From NCBI RefSeq assembly GCF_900167955.1, contig NZ_FUYK01000009.1:48427-112426 (forward strand): a stretch of 64,000 nucleotides of DNA. Reading direction: 5' to 3'. The notes beneath the pieces are model-generated. The model was not told the DNA's origin, did no database searches, and saw only the letters and a program-made list of their open reading frames with translations. The translations under genes were made by a program, and so were the position numbers. This document shows positions 52,739 to 61,234 of the stretch, piece after piece. Position 1 is the stretch's first letter; each line of letters starts with the position of its first letter. The DNA is from Candidatus Nitrosotalea bavarica (GTDB lineage Archaea; Thermoproteota; Nitrososphaeria; Nitrososphaerales; Nitrosopumilaceae).

Positions 52739-53458
52739 CTATTCTGATATAGTGCTGACTAGAACTGGAAGAGTACTTGCCGCAGATGATCTTAGGGAAA
52801 TATCCATGCTTGATGACATTGGTGTCTGCTCAATATTTACTTCGATCATTGTCGCACCATTTTGTTTGGCATATACAGGCAAGAGATTAGCTGGCGATAC
52901 AGCAAGCGAAGTTCCAACAACAACCATCACATCACAAGAACTAGCCTGTTCTATTGCAGACTTCCATACATCCTGTGGAAGTGATTCTCCAAACCAAACA
53001 ACATCCGGTCTTAACATGTTTCCACACTTGCATAGTGGAGGAAGTTGTGAAAAACTAGATACTATCTTATCCTTGAAATCACAAACAGTGCATTTTATTG
53101 TAATGATACTACCATGTAGTTCATAGACTCTGGTACTTCCTGCCCTCTGGTGTAGTCCATCAATATTTTGAGTCAGTACAGAAACTTGTTTGTATTTTTC
53201 AAGTTCTGCTATTGCAGTATGCCCAGGATTTGGATTTGCAGCAAGTATGTTCTTTCTTCTTTCTTCATACCACTCCCAAACAAGCTTTGGATCTTCATAA
53301 AATGCATCTATTGTTGCAAGTTTCATTGGGTCATATTTTCTCCAAAGGCCATCTTTTCCACGAAATGTGGGAATTCCACTCTCTTGAGAAATTCCAGCTC
53401 CTGTAACAAATACAATTTTTTCTGCTTTCTTTAATTGGTTTGATATTTTTTCAAACAT
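52739..53458 (-). CDS. NAD-dependent protein deacetylase (Sir2 family)
   Basis: A 239-residue sirtuin that removes acyl groups from lysine using NAD. It has VTGAGISQESGIPTFRG (about residues 19-35), TQNIDGLHQRAGS with the catalytic HG element ELHGS, and a zinc ribbon CTVC...CKCGN. The length is standard. Substrates could include the Alba chromatin protein, as in Sulfolobus; this is inference. It starts 1 bp after the ribonuclease Z stop and is the last gene of the prs-trmG10-rnz-sir2 operon. Confidence 0.95.
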   Translation of the reverse strand: MFEKISNQLKKAEKIVFVTGAGISQESGIPTFRGKDGLWRKYDPMKLATIDAFYEDPKLVWEWYEERRKNILAANPNPGHTAIAELEKYKQVSVLTQNIDGLHQRAGSTRVYELHGSIITIKCTVCDFKDKIVSSFSQLPPLCKCGNMLRPDVVWFGESLPQDVWKSAIEQASSCDVMVVVGTSLAVSPANLLPVYAKQNGATMIEVNIEQTPMSSSMDISLRSSAASTLPVLVSTISE

Positions 53459-53459
53459 T

Positions 53460-54359
53460 TCACTTGATGTTAACTTCTAAAAGATCCTTTGCTGCAATTA
53501 CTGAATCATGAATTGTCTTTGCTTCATTGACAAGCTCTTTGACATCTTCATATCTTGCTGAAAAATGTGTCAAGATTAAATTGGAAACTCTAGCTCTTTT
53601 TGCAAGTTCTGCTGCTTCCTTTGCAGTAGAATGATAATTTTCTTTTGCTTTATCCCTTAGTGTATCTGAATAAGTAGAATCAAATGTAATATAATCACAA
53701 TCTTTGAAAAATTCCTCAAGCTTCTGGGTAGGTCTTGTATCTCCTGATATGCCAATCTTCTTGCCTTTTCGTTTCTCTCCCATGACATCTGAGGGCTTGA
53801 TTGTCTTGTCTCCTATCTTGATTTCAGTATCATTTTGAAGTTCATGCCAAAGTTTTCCCTCTGGAATGCCCAATTCCTTGGCCTTTTGTGGATAAAACTT
53901 GCCAGGCTTGTCTTTTTCAGTAAAGAGATAGGAATACGCCGGAATCGAGTGCTCTGCTTCACAGACATGAACGCTATACGTAGAGTCTTCAAAGACTAGT
54001 CCCTCCTTTATCCTAATTATTCTGATAGGAAAAGTTAGACCAAAATTTAGTATCTTAAGATTTGCTGCAATAAATTCCTCAATTCCTGTTGGACCATAGA
54101 TATCAACAGACTCTGTTCTATTTTGTAATGACATTGTCTGCAATAGACCTAAAATTCCAACACAATGGTCTCCATGCAAATGTGTCACAAATATTTTCAT
54201 TTTTTTATTCCAGCCAATCTTTGATTTTTGAAATGCAATTTGAGCACCCTCTCCTGCATCAAACATCAAAATCTCTCTGTCTAATACAAGACAAATGCAA
54301 GTCATGCCTCGTTCAGCAGTTGGCTGTGCGGCCGATGTTCCCAAAAATACTAGTTTCAT
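53460..54359 (-). CDS. rnz: Ribonuclease Z (tRNA 3'-processing)
   Basis: A 299-residue metallo-beta-lactamase-fold endonuclease that trims the 3' trailer of pre-tRNA. The zinc motif THLHGDHCVGILG (about residue 60) is intact, and GISGDTRPT and HFSARYEDV provide further His and Asp ligands. The length fits the short RNase Z type. Its start overlaps the trmG10 stop (ATGA), coupling two tRNA-maturation enzymes. Confidence 0.95.
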   Translation of the reverse strand: MKLVFLGTSAAQPTAERGMTCICLVLDREILMFDAGEGAQIAFQKSKIGWNKKMKIFVTHLHGDHCVGILGLLQTMSLQNRTESVDIYGPTGIEEFIAANLKILNFGLTFPIRIIRIKEGLVFEDSTYSVHVCEAEHSIPAYSYLFTEKDKPGKFYPQKAKELGIPEGKLWHELQNDTEIKIGDKTIKPSDVMGEKRKGKKIGISGDTRPTQKLEEFFKDCDYITFDSTYSDTLRDKAKENYHSTAKEAAELAKRARVSNLILTHFSARYEDVKELVNEAKTIHDSVIAAKDLLEVNIK

Positions 54360-55291
54360 CTTACAGCAATAACCCTCGTCAGGCTCTTATGCCTATAGAT
54401 CTCGTATTTCTTTGCTTTGTTCATTTCTTCTACATCTAGACCTTTTTTGTACACTATTACAAGCTTTTTTCTCTTTGGTAATATGGAAACAAAATCCTTG
54501 ATTAGTTTCTTTGGAGAGACAGATGCCCTTGATGCAATTCCATAAGGAAGATCTGTTACTATTGCATCTATTGTACCCTTGAGATTTTGTATTTCATTGT
54601 AGCCAGAATTTATCACCTTTGACTTGAATCCATTTGCAGCAAGATTTTTTCTAGTTATATCACACATTAATGGATCAAAATCAATTCCAATGGATTTCAT
54701 TCCCATTGACTCTGCTTGCAGCAAAATTGTTCCAGTACCACAAAAGGGATCACAAAGTGTTTTTCCTTCTTTTAGCTGTGAAAGGTTTACAATGCATCTG
54801 CTAAGCTTCAAGTCTAATTCATGAGGATGCTTGATTGCCTTTATCGGTAGTTTTGGCTCAATTTTTACGTCTGCATAGCCGATATACTGCTCTGAATCTG
54901 TAATGATGAGATATACTGTAAGATGAGGATTTGATAGTGATACCTTGGAGCCCCATCTATTTTTGAGCACTTGTCCTGCTTGTCTTTCTAATAAAGACGG
55001 ACTAAGCTTTCTTGATGACAAATTTATTGTTCTACAAACAAATGACACAGGTTTTGGTATGGGCGGATCAATCTTTGATATGTCATCAAAAGTATCTACA
55101 ATGTTTCCAGAATTTCTGACAAATGTTGCTCTGCTTGCAATTTTTTTCCATGACACTTTAGATTTTAGTATAACCAGTCTTGATTCTGAGCTTGAACTTG
55201 TTTTAGGATCATAGATTTTTGATATTGAAATGACTTCATCTCTTGCAAGGTCTTCATATTGACCTGGTAATACAAAGAAGCTTTGTAACAT
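54356..55291 (-). CDS. tRNA (guanine-10-N2) methyltransferase with THUMP domain
   Basis: A 311-residue TRMG10/TRM11-type enzyme. The N-terminal part resembles a THUMP domain (NPHLTVYLIITDSEQYIGY). The Rossmann methyltransferase has DPFCGTGTILLQAE (SAM loop, about residue 186) and the catalytic TDLPYGIASR, a DPPY-like motif with Leu. It methylates G10 of tRNA in relatives. It follows prs directly and overlaps rnz, consistent with a tRNA-maturation operon. Confidence 0.9.
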   Translation of the reverse strand: MLQSFFVLPGQYEDLARDEVISISKIYDPKTSSSSESRLVILKSKVSWKKIASRATFVRNSGNIVDTFDDISKIDPPIPKPVSFVCRTINLSSRKLSPSLLERQAGQVLKNRWGSKVSLSNPHLTVYLIITDSEQYIGYADVKIEPKLPIKAIKHPHELDLKLSRCIVNLSQLKEGKTLCDPFCGTGTILLQAESMGMKSIGIDFDPLMCDITRKNLAANGFKSKVINSGYNEIQNLKGTIDAIVTDLPYGIASRASVSPKKLIKDFVSILPKRKKLVIVYKKGLDVEEMNKAKKYEIYRHKSLTRVIAVR

Positions 55292-56170
55292 TCAGACTAT
55301 AGCCTTTACAATAATTGATGAGACATCTACAACAGATGTCTTACTTGGTATGGTATTGGTGCTGATTATTTTTGTTACTCCAGCTTTTATTATATTTTTT
55401 TCTGCATCTCCAATTAGTAAAGCATGTGTACAACAAGCATAAATTTTTCCACTTTTTTGTTTCTTTAAAAATTCTGCTGCTTTTACAATACTGCCTCCAG
55501 TACTTATCATGTCATCAACTAGAATAATGTCTCGTCCTTTTACTCCATCATGTTTTTTTGTCTTGATCTCTACTTTACCAGTTTTTTTGTCCCGATGTTT
55601 TTCTAGAGCAATAAAATCAACACCAAGAAGATTTGCAAAATTTCTAGCCCTTTCTATTCCTCCCTTGTCTGGTGATACCACAAGAGGATTGTTGAGTGAC
55701 AGTTTTTTGAAATACTTGACCAATTCTTCTACTGCACTGACATTTTTTGCAGGAATCTGTAGTTGTTTTAATGCAGTAATACTGTGAATATCTACAACAA
55801 TTATCTTGGTTGCACCAGCCGCCTTGAACATCTTTGCAACAAGTTCCATGGTAATTATTTCACCAGGCAGAAATTGTCTGTCTTGCCTTGCATATCCCAT
55901 GTATGGGATTACTGCATAAACTTGAGAAGAATAAGATCGTGCTTGTGAGACAATAGCTAAACTATGAATTAGATTAGAATCAACTGGGGGATAAATTGAC
56001 TGGACCACTATTATTTTCCCCTCTGGCTTGTCCTTGAGGGTAATCTTGCTTTCTCCATCTGGGAATACTCGTAATTCACATCTTACAAACTTTGATTTTA
56101 ATCTAGAAGCTATTCTTTTTGCTAGTTGTTCTGAAGATGGGCCTCCAATAACTGTAAAAGCAGTCATCAA
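55292..56170 (-). CDS. prs: Ribose-phosphate pyrophosphokinase
   Basis: A 292-residue PRPP synthase that makes phosphoribosyl pyrophosphate from ribose-5-phosphate and ATP. It has the PYMGYARQDRQF segment (about residue 93), the SPDKGGIERARNFA motif and the PRPP-binding VDDMISTGGSI (about 216). The length is typical of the short archaeal form. It heads the prs-trmG10-rnz-sir2 operon. A TATA-like ACTTAAGAA at about 56190-56200 suits a leaderless start. Confidence 0.94.
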   Translation of the reverse strand: MMTAFTVIGGPSSEQLAKRIASRLKSKFVRCELRVFPDGESKITLKDKPEGKIIVVQSIYPPVDSNLIHSLAIVSQARSYSSQVYAVIPYMGYARQDRQFLPGEIITMELVAKMFKAAGATKIIVVDIHSITALKQLQIPAKNVSAVEELVKYFKKLSLNNPLVVSPDKGGIERARNFANLLGVDFIALEKHRDKKTGKVEIKTKKHDGVKGRDIILVDDMISTGGSIVKAAEFLKKQKSGKIYACCTHALLIGDAEKNIIKAGVTKIISTNTIPSKTSVVDVSSIIVKAIV

Positions 56171-56329
56171 TCAAATCGAGGCTTGGGCTATTCTTAAGTT
56201 TTGAGGAGATGTAGGCAGCACTATAGATTTTGCACTTAAAAATAGTGGGGGAATATAGACAAGAATTTTTTTGTAACCCATACTTCCAGTGATACGAGAA
56301 TCCTGACGAAAGATACCAATTTCAGGTTC

Positions 56330-56365
56330 TGTCAAGATGACTGGTGATCAATAGTTTTCTTGACA
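56330..56365 (+). other. 8-bp hairpin between prs promoter and pseudogene 3' end
   Basis: TGTCAAGA (56330-56337) pairs with TCTTGACA (56358-56365) around a 20-nt loop. It lies 22 bp downstream of the pseudogene stop (in its reading direction) and outside the prs promoter. It may be a transcript-end structure. This is a minor signal. Confidence 0.25.
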
Positions 56366-56386
56366 CCGGTAAGACCATGATGAAAT

Positions 56387-57296
56387 CTAAGATAGTTTGA
56401 TTATTCCTTGCTGTATTAGGAATTGTAATGCTTGGATTAAATCACTGTCAGATAATTTTCCTTGTGCATAAAAGCCAAAAACAGCTTTTACCCAATTCGG
56501 AATTTTTGCAGTAGTAGAATTAGTTGGCATTGTTGTTGGTGGTGGAAGTGGTTGATTTGGAGGTGGTATTGGATTAATTCCAGAATTAACATAAAATGTT
56601 ATTTGTGCAGTTACTATCTGACCATTGATCTTGCTACTTGCTTCAATACTATGGCTTCCAGATATATGCTAGCCACGCCCCACGAAGTGGCAAAATTTCC
56701 ATTACCATCAGCCTGAATAGTTAGTACACCGCCTCCAGTTAATACGACAAGATTATTGGGTGGAAAACCTGAACCTGTTATTTTTACAATATCCCCAACA
56801 TTGTATGATGTTTTATCAGTTGAAATTGTTATACCAGATGTAGTTGTTGTAGTTCCACCAGATGAACCGCTGAATTGAAAGGTTGTCTGAGCTGTGTTAC
56901 TATTACTACCAAACTGTACTTGTATCTGATACATACCTAAAGATTGCCAGAGTGCTGTGTTTGCATCTACTGATGTAGAGTATGTTCTATCAGATCCTAG
57001 AGGCACTTGTTCAAGGTGGACAATATTTCCTATGGGACTTTTGATTATGAGAGTGACCGGTTGACCAGAAATGTAAATCATTGTACTTCCTGATATTGTA
57101 ATTGTATCTCCAAAACTATATGAGGTTCTATCAGTTGTTACGGTGATTTGACCATTGGATTAGGACTTGCTAGATTTCCAGATGATGTAGCACTTGTAGA
57201 ATTTGTACCTATTGGATTCTGAACAGCATATGGAGAAGCAAAAGATGGAACAAACAAACCAAGTGAAAACAGAGATGATACTAGAATTATACTCAA
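56387..57296 (-). pseudogene. Frameshifted secreted protein gene (thaumarchaeal IPNWVK-tail type)
   Basis: Three reading frames together make one exported protein. A signal peptide starts near TTG 57296. Then come Ig-like beta repeats with SYSFGDTITISGS and SYNVGDIVKITGSGFPPNN. A proline-rich linker and the IPNWVKAVFGFYAQGKLSDSDL...GIIKLS tail end at TAG 56387. The frame breaks twice, near 57155 and near 56667. In both places one extra A would restore a sensible sequence. The intact middle frame is 56614-57081. Possible reasons are real decay or base-call errors in A-runs; the tail is otherwise intact. Confidence 0.75.
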
Positions 57297-57449
57297 TATT
57301 ATTTTTGAATTAGACGTGATTACATTTCAGGCATGAGACTAGATAAACGGATCATATATTTTCAAGTAATTTTCCAACAAATCCTTTCGTATCTTTTGTA
57401 GACCTTTTTTTGTTAGTTCCACTTGCAACACATATATCATTTAGTACTG

Positions 57450-57468
57450 TACCGAACGGTATAATACC
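57450..57468. promoter_or_regulatory. Overlapping palindromes upstream of the corrinoid-binding protein gene
   Basis: TACCG-AA-CGGTA (57450-57461) and GGTAT-A-ATACC (57458-57468) overlap and share the middle half-site. They lie 69-87 bp upstream of the start at 57537. A regulator site is likely; what it senses is unknown. Confidence 0.4.
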
Positions 57469-57536
57469 TTAAAAAAGATTGTGATTGAAATTTTATTTAC
57501 TAAAGCTTAAGAGATTGAATCAAATTTTATGATATA

Positions 57537-58460
57537 ATGCAAACTAGAATTGTCTCCTTTCTTCCAAGTGCAACTGAAATATTATACGAACTAGGAGCAG
57601 GAGACCAAGTTCTTGCCGTTACCCATGAATGCAATTATCCAATAGATGCCAAATCAAAACCTAGGGTAATTCATGCCTCATTTGATCCAGAAAAAATGTC
57701 TAGTCAGGAAATTGACAATAAAGTAATAGAACTAGTACAAACAGGAAAAGACATTTACATTTTAGATGAGCAAGTTCTAAAAAAAGCAAATCCAGAACTT
57801 ATTGTAGCACAGGGAATATGTGAAGTATGTTCCCCATATACCAGAGAAATCAACAGGGCAGTAACATTGCTTGAAGGAAAAACAGAAATTCTCGTTTTAG
57901 ATCCTAGCAACCTTGATGATATATTACAAAATATAATTCAAGTAGGAAATAAAGTAGGAAAACAAGAAAAGGCAAGAGATTTTGTGGTACAGTTACAAAA
58001 GAGAATAGATTATATCAAAAATATTCCAAAGATATCAAGACCCAATGTTGTTTGTATAGAATGGTTAGATCCACTGTTTACAGCTGGTCATTGGGTTCCT
58101 CAGATGGTAGAGATAGCAGGCGGTATAAATGGAATAAGCTCTACAGGAGATAAGTCAAGAAAAATGGAGATTGATGAGATAGTAAAATTTGATCCTGATA
58201 TTCTAGTACTAATGGCATGTGGATTTGATGTCAAGAGAACTGTTCTTGAATATGAAAAATTACTTGAAAATAAAAATTGGAGTTCGCTCAAAGCAGTAAA
58301 ACAAGGTGAAGTCTATGCAGTAAATTCAAATGAATACTTTAGCAAACCTGGCCCAAGAACAGTTGTAGGTCTTGAAATTTTGGCCAAGATAATTCATTCA
58401 GATATATTTCGAGATCTTCATATTCCAAAACAATCTATCCAAAAATTTGATCCCGAATAA
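57537..58460 (+). CDS. BtuF-like cobalamin/corrinoid-binding protein
   Basis: A 307-residue periplasmic-binding-protein-like fold of the BtuF/FhuD type. It starts TRIVSFLPSATEILYELGAGDQVLAVTHECN, with the class signature, and has the hinge helix (LEGKTEILVLDPSNLDDIL). No signal peptide or lipobox is present, so it appears cytosolic, unlike transporter-linked BtuF. A role as a corrinoid-binding carrier or sensor is inferred. No btuCD is next to it. It is the sole gene between the pseudogene and the phosphoesterase. Confidence 0.8.
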   Translation: MQTRIVSFLPSATEILYELGAGDQVLAVTHECNYPIDAKSKPRVIHASFDPEKMSSQEIDNKVIELVQTGKDIYILDEQVLKKANPELIVAQGICEVCSPYTREINRAVTLLEGKTEILVLDPSNLDDILQNIIQVGNKVGKQEKARDFVVQLQKRIDYIKNIPKISRPNVVCIEWLDPLFTAGHWVPQMVEIAGGINGISSTGDKSRKMEIDEIVKFDPDILVLMACGFDVKRTVLEYEKLLENKNWSSLKAVKQGEVYAVNSNEYFSKPGPRTVVGLEILAKIIHSDIFRDLHIPKQSIQKFDPE

Positions 58461-58468
58461 TAAAACGA

Positions 58469-58504
58469 TTGCATCCTCATAGGGTAAATGTAATGAGGAT
58501 GCAA
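58469..58504 (+). other. 12-bp perfect hairpin after the corrinoid-binding protein gene
   Basis: TTGCATCCTCAT (58469-58480) is a perfect inverted copy of ATGAGGATGCAA (58493-58504), with a 12-nt loop. It begins 9 bases after the stop codon. This GC-balanced stem is unusual for this AT-rich context and may mark the end of the transcript or a small structured RNA. Confidence 0.5.
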
Positions 58505-58691
58505 GCTATGATATTGATACTAATATGAAATTTGATTTATTTATCTAAGATCTAACTTTTACTTTCTTATTCTAAAATCCTAGAATCAGTTGTATTGAGA
58601 TACATAAAACAATAATTCAAAATACTATACAAATATTGAAATGAATTTTATGTCATAAATTTCAAATTAGGCTGAAACATTAGATAGTGTA

Positions 58692-59531
58692 TTGGACCTA
58701 GTATTTTCTGATATTCATGCTGATATCGATGCGCTTGACCTAATAATTGATACTGTATCAAGTAATGAATTTATAAAAAAATATGGCTCTTTCTCTAGAA
58801 TCATCAATCTGGGTGATTTACTTGAGCGTGGTATTCATCCAAAAAAAGTAATTTCAAAACTAAAATCACTTGAGAAGAATTATCCAATTTTTTCTGTTAT
58901 GGGAAATCATGATGAAGGATTCTTAAGTGGTAAAAAAGTTAGCGCCAGTTCTTTTGAAAGTATGGACGCACATGAAAAGCTCAGTAATGAGGATCTTTCC
59001 TTCTTTAAACAAAATAATGATGGAACATTTGGTAATCTAGAGTATGTCGATCCAAAAAATGGTCTTTTTTGTATTCATGGAGGACCATTGGATCCAAAGA
59101 AAATAACTCCTAGAAATGCTGATAGTGAAGCTTGGCTCTATCAAAGAAATTGGCAGCGACTTACTGATGAAGGCTTTGAATTCTTTAGTTATCATGGATA
59201 TCATTACAAGGCATCATCTGCTTTTAATGAGGTTGGAAAACATGTTAACAATCACATCATACTATGTGGACATCAGCATATGGAGACAGCAATAACTCGT
59301 AGGGGAGGTAAAATTCATGAAATATACTCCAAGATTAAACCAAAAAATGAAAAGATCTCTGGACATATATTGGAAAGTAAAGAAATTGATATAGATCAAA
59401 CCAGCGATTATCTAATCAGATTAGGTTTAGGAGGACCTGCAGGATATTATGGTGTAGGTTCATCTGTTCCACATTTTGCTATAATCCAATACAACCCAAA
59501 AAAAGTAATACTATTTACAGTAAACCCTTGA
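58692..59531 (+). CDS. Calcineurin-like metallophosphoesterase
   Basis: A 279-residue phosphoesterase. Metal motifs are in order: DIHAD (residues 7-11), GDLLERG, GNHDEGF, HGGPLDP and GHQHMETA. The catalytic pattern is complete, so activity is likely. The substrate (nucleotide, phosphoprotein or diadenosine) is unknown. The start is TTG at 58692. It lies 20 bp upstream of the hemerythrin gene, same strand. Confidence 0.88.
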   Translation: MDLVFSDIHADIDALDLIIDTVSSNEFIKKYGSFSRIINLGDLLERGIHPKKVISKLKSLEKNYPIFSVMGNHDEGFLSGKKVSASSFESMDAHEKLSNEDLSFFKQNNDGTFGNLEYVDPKNGLFCIHGGPLDPKKITPRNADSEAWLYQRNWQRLTDEGFEFFSYHGYHYKASSAFNEVGKHVNNHIILCGHQHMETAITRRGGKIHEIYSKIKPKNEKISGHILESKEIDIDQTSDYLIRLGLGGPAGYYGVGSSVPHFAIIQYNPKKVILFTVNP

Positions 59532-59551
59532 GATATTAACAGAAATCGGAT

Positions 59552-60094
59552 ATGAGTGGAACCGAGATATTAAGAAACGATCACAGACAAATACGTAGAC
59601 TAGAAAAAATAGTTATCAAATGTTATGTCAAACTCTATGAGAGTAAAGATATTCCCTTTTCTGACATTGAAATAATAGTTTTAATCATATCAGAATTTTT
59701 GGATGCGGTACATTATGCAAGAGAAGAAGATCAGTATTTTCCATGTGTTGCAACCTATGATTCTCTAAAACAAGAGATCCGAGTATTCATGATTGAACAC
59801 GAGTTTGGAAGAAGAATAGCATCGAATATTTCAAAATATTTACAAAAATGGAAATCTGGGGAGGATCAAAGGGAGCCAGTTGCAAGATTTCTAAAGGCAT
59901 ATGCAGTATATCTTGATGAACATCTAACTAAGGAAGACAAATTCTTTGATATTGCAGAAAATCAAGTTCTATCACAAGACGAAGAAAAAATGATGTATGA
60001 AGAATTTCGAGCAGTGACCGCAGTCGTGACAAAATTTGATGAGATGATAAAGTCAATAGATTATCTAGAAACTACACCTTGGATGAAGGACTAG
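59552..60094 (+). CDS. Hemerythrin-like HHE-domain protein
   Basis: A 180-residue helical protein with the iron-ligand pattern of hemerythrin: H11 (NDHRQI), H54 with E58 (HYAREED), H83 (EHEFGRR) and H124 with D129 (DEHLTKEDK). The four-helix arrangement fits a di-iron site that binds oxygen or senses redox. No other domain is attached. It is likely in the same operon as the metallophosphoesterase. Confidence 0.9.
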   Translation: MSGTEILRNDHRQIRRLEKIVIKCYVKLYESKDIPFSDIEIIVLIISEFLDAVHYAREEDQYFPCVATYDSLKQEIRVFMIEHEFGRRIASNISKYLQKWKSGEDQREPVARFLKAYAVYLDEHLTKEDKFFDIAENQVLSQDEEKMMYEEFRAVTAVVTKFDEMIKSIDYLETTPWMKD

Positions 60095-60230
60095 TTTTCA
60101 AAAACTGATCTTACTCTAGGATAAACAGAGACTTTGATTTGCTCTGATGTGAATTTTTGTTGCATGTTTATTCATGAAATGCATAATTATTATATATCAT
60201 CACCATAGTATGATAACTATACATACTAAC

Positions 60231-60974
60231 ATGAGTAAAATAGTAAATCTTCGTATACACATAGCACCAGTAGGCTTTGAGATAGATAGAATTGCAATTC
60301 CTGCTAAACAGATGAAAGCAGACCGAGTATGGCTTCTCATGCATGAAGAACCATCAAAGGATAGGGCACAAGGTTTTATGGAGAAAATTAAAACTCAGCT
60401 AAAAAAAGAAAAGATCGAAGTACAAATTGCATACTCCAACAGATTTGATCTTTTCAAAATCTTAAGAGCATTAAAAGAAATTGTACAAAAAGAAGAAGGT
60501 AATGATATTTTTGTTAACTGCTCTTCGGGATCAAAAATTCAGGCAATTGCATGTATGATGGCATGCATGATGTTTCAGGGAAAGACAAAACTTACACCAT
60601 ATTATGCAGAACCAGAAAGTTACTCTAGTGTAAAAGGAGAACAACTATCATTAGGCCTTAAATCGGTTGTCAAATTACCCGCTTATGAAATTCATACTCC
60701 AAAGCCAATTTTGGTTCAAGCTTTAAAAATAATACAAGAAAATGGAGGGAGAATCACTAAAAAAGAAATGGCAAAGATTGCATACGAAAAAAAACTTATT
60801 GTCGTAAATGCACGAGAAGAGAATTTTCAGCAAGCCAGATTTGCAAGTCTTGACAAAAACATTATCCAACCACTTCTAAATGAATGGAAGTTTATAGAAG
60901 TTGAAAGAATTGGAAGGACCAGGTGGATAAAAACAACACCTGAAGGACTGGGAGCGGTAGAGTTTCTTGGCTAA
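60231..60974 (+). CDS. CARF-like/winged-helix regulator (HFX_2341/DUF6293 type)
   Basis: About 247 residues in two parts. The N-terminal Rossmann-like domain starts LRIHIAPVGFEIDRIAIPA and contains FVNCSSGSKIQAIACMMACM (about residues 91-110), like the CARF ligand loop. The C-terminal winged helix spans about 163-247 (GGRITKKEMAKIAYEKK...RWIKTTPEGLGAVEFL). This is the layout of HFX_2341-type regulators. No CRISPR or effector gene is in the window. ATG 60231 (MSKIVNL) is chosen; the first 19 residues of the longer frame overlap the TATA-like box near 60190. Confidence 0.75.
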   Translation: MSKIVNLRIHIAPVGFEIDRIAIPAKQMKADRVWLLMHEEPSKDRAQGFMEKIKTQLKKEKIEVQIAYSNRFDLFKILRALKEIVQKEEGNDIFVNCSSGSKIQAIACMMACMMFQGKTKLTPYYAEPESYSSVKGEQLSLGLKSVVKLPAYEIHTPKPILVQALKIIQENGGRITKKEMAKIAYEKKLIVVNAREENFQQARFASLDKNIIQPLLNEWKFIEVERIGRTRWIKTTPEGLGAVEFLG

Positions 60975-61192
60975 CCACGTGTAGTAAGTTCAGGTTTGAG
61001 AGTCCAAGCAATACCCATTGCAGTAAAAGGTATGGCAACTATAAGAGCTATTTCCAAATAGGTTTTGAATTGTTCGGATTGCTGAGGAGTTGGATTAGTA
61101 CCAACTAGGAAAGGTACCGGTAATGCAGAGGCAAACCAAATAATTGAAAGCATGATGATTATCTTAACCGTACGACTCCTTTTTGGTGTCAT
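60971..61192 (-). CDS. Small two-helix membrane protein, 73 aa
   Basis: A 73-residue protein with a basic N-terminus (MTPKRSRTVK), a first membrane helix (IIIMLSIIWFASALPVPFLV), a polar loop NPTPQQSEQFKTY and a second helix (LEIALIVAIPFTAMGIAWTL). Its stop overlaps the end of the CARF-type gene by 4 bp. It is one of several short membrane proteins in this window. Function unknown. Confidence 0.5.
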   Translation of the reverse strand: MTPKRSRTVKIIIMLSIIWFASALPVPFLVGTNPTPQQSEQFKTYLEIALIVAIPFTAMGIAWTLKPELTTRG

Positions 61193-61234
61193 GTTATGGT
61201 CTTGTACTAGGTTCTATTAATTTGATTAGGGTGA

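Noticed and set aside
58636..58665. 7-bp inverted repeat TTGAAAT/ATTTCAA upstream of the phosphoesterase
   Set aside because: It is A/T-only apart from one G and one C and easily arises by chance here.
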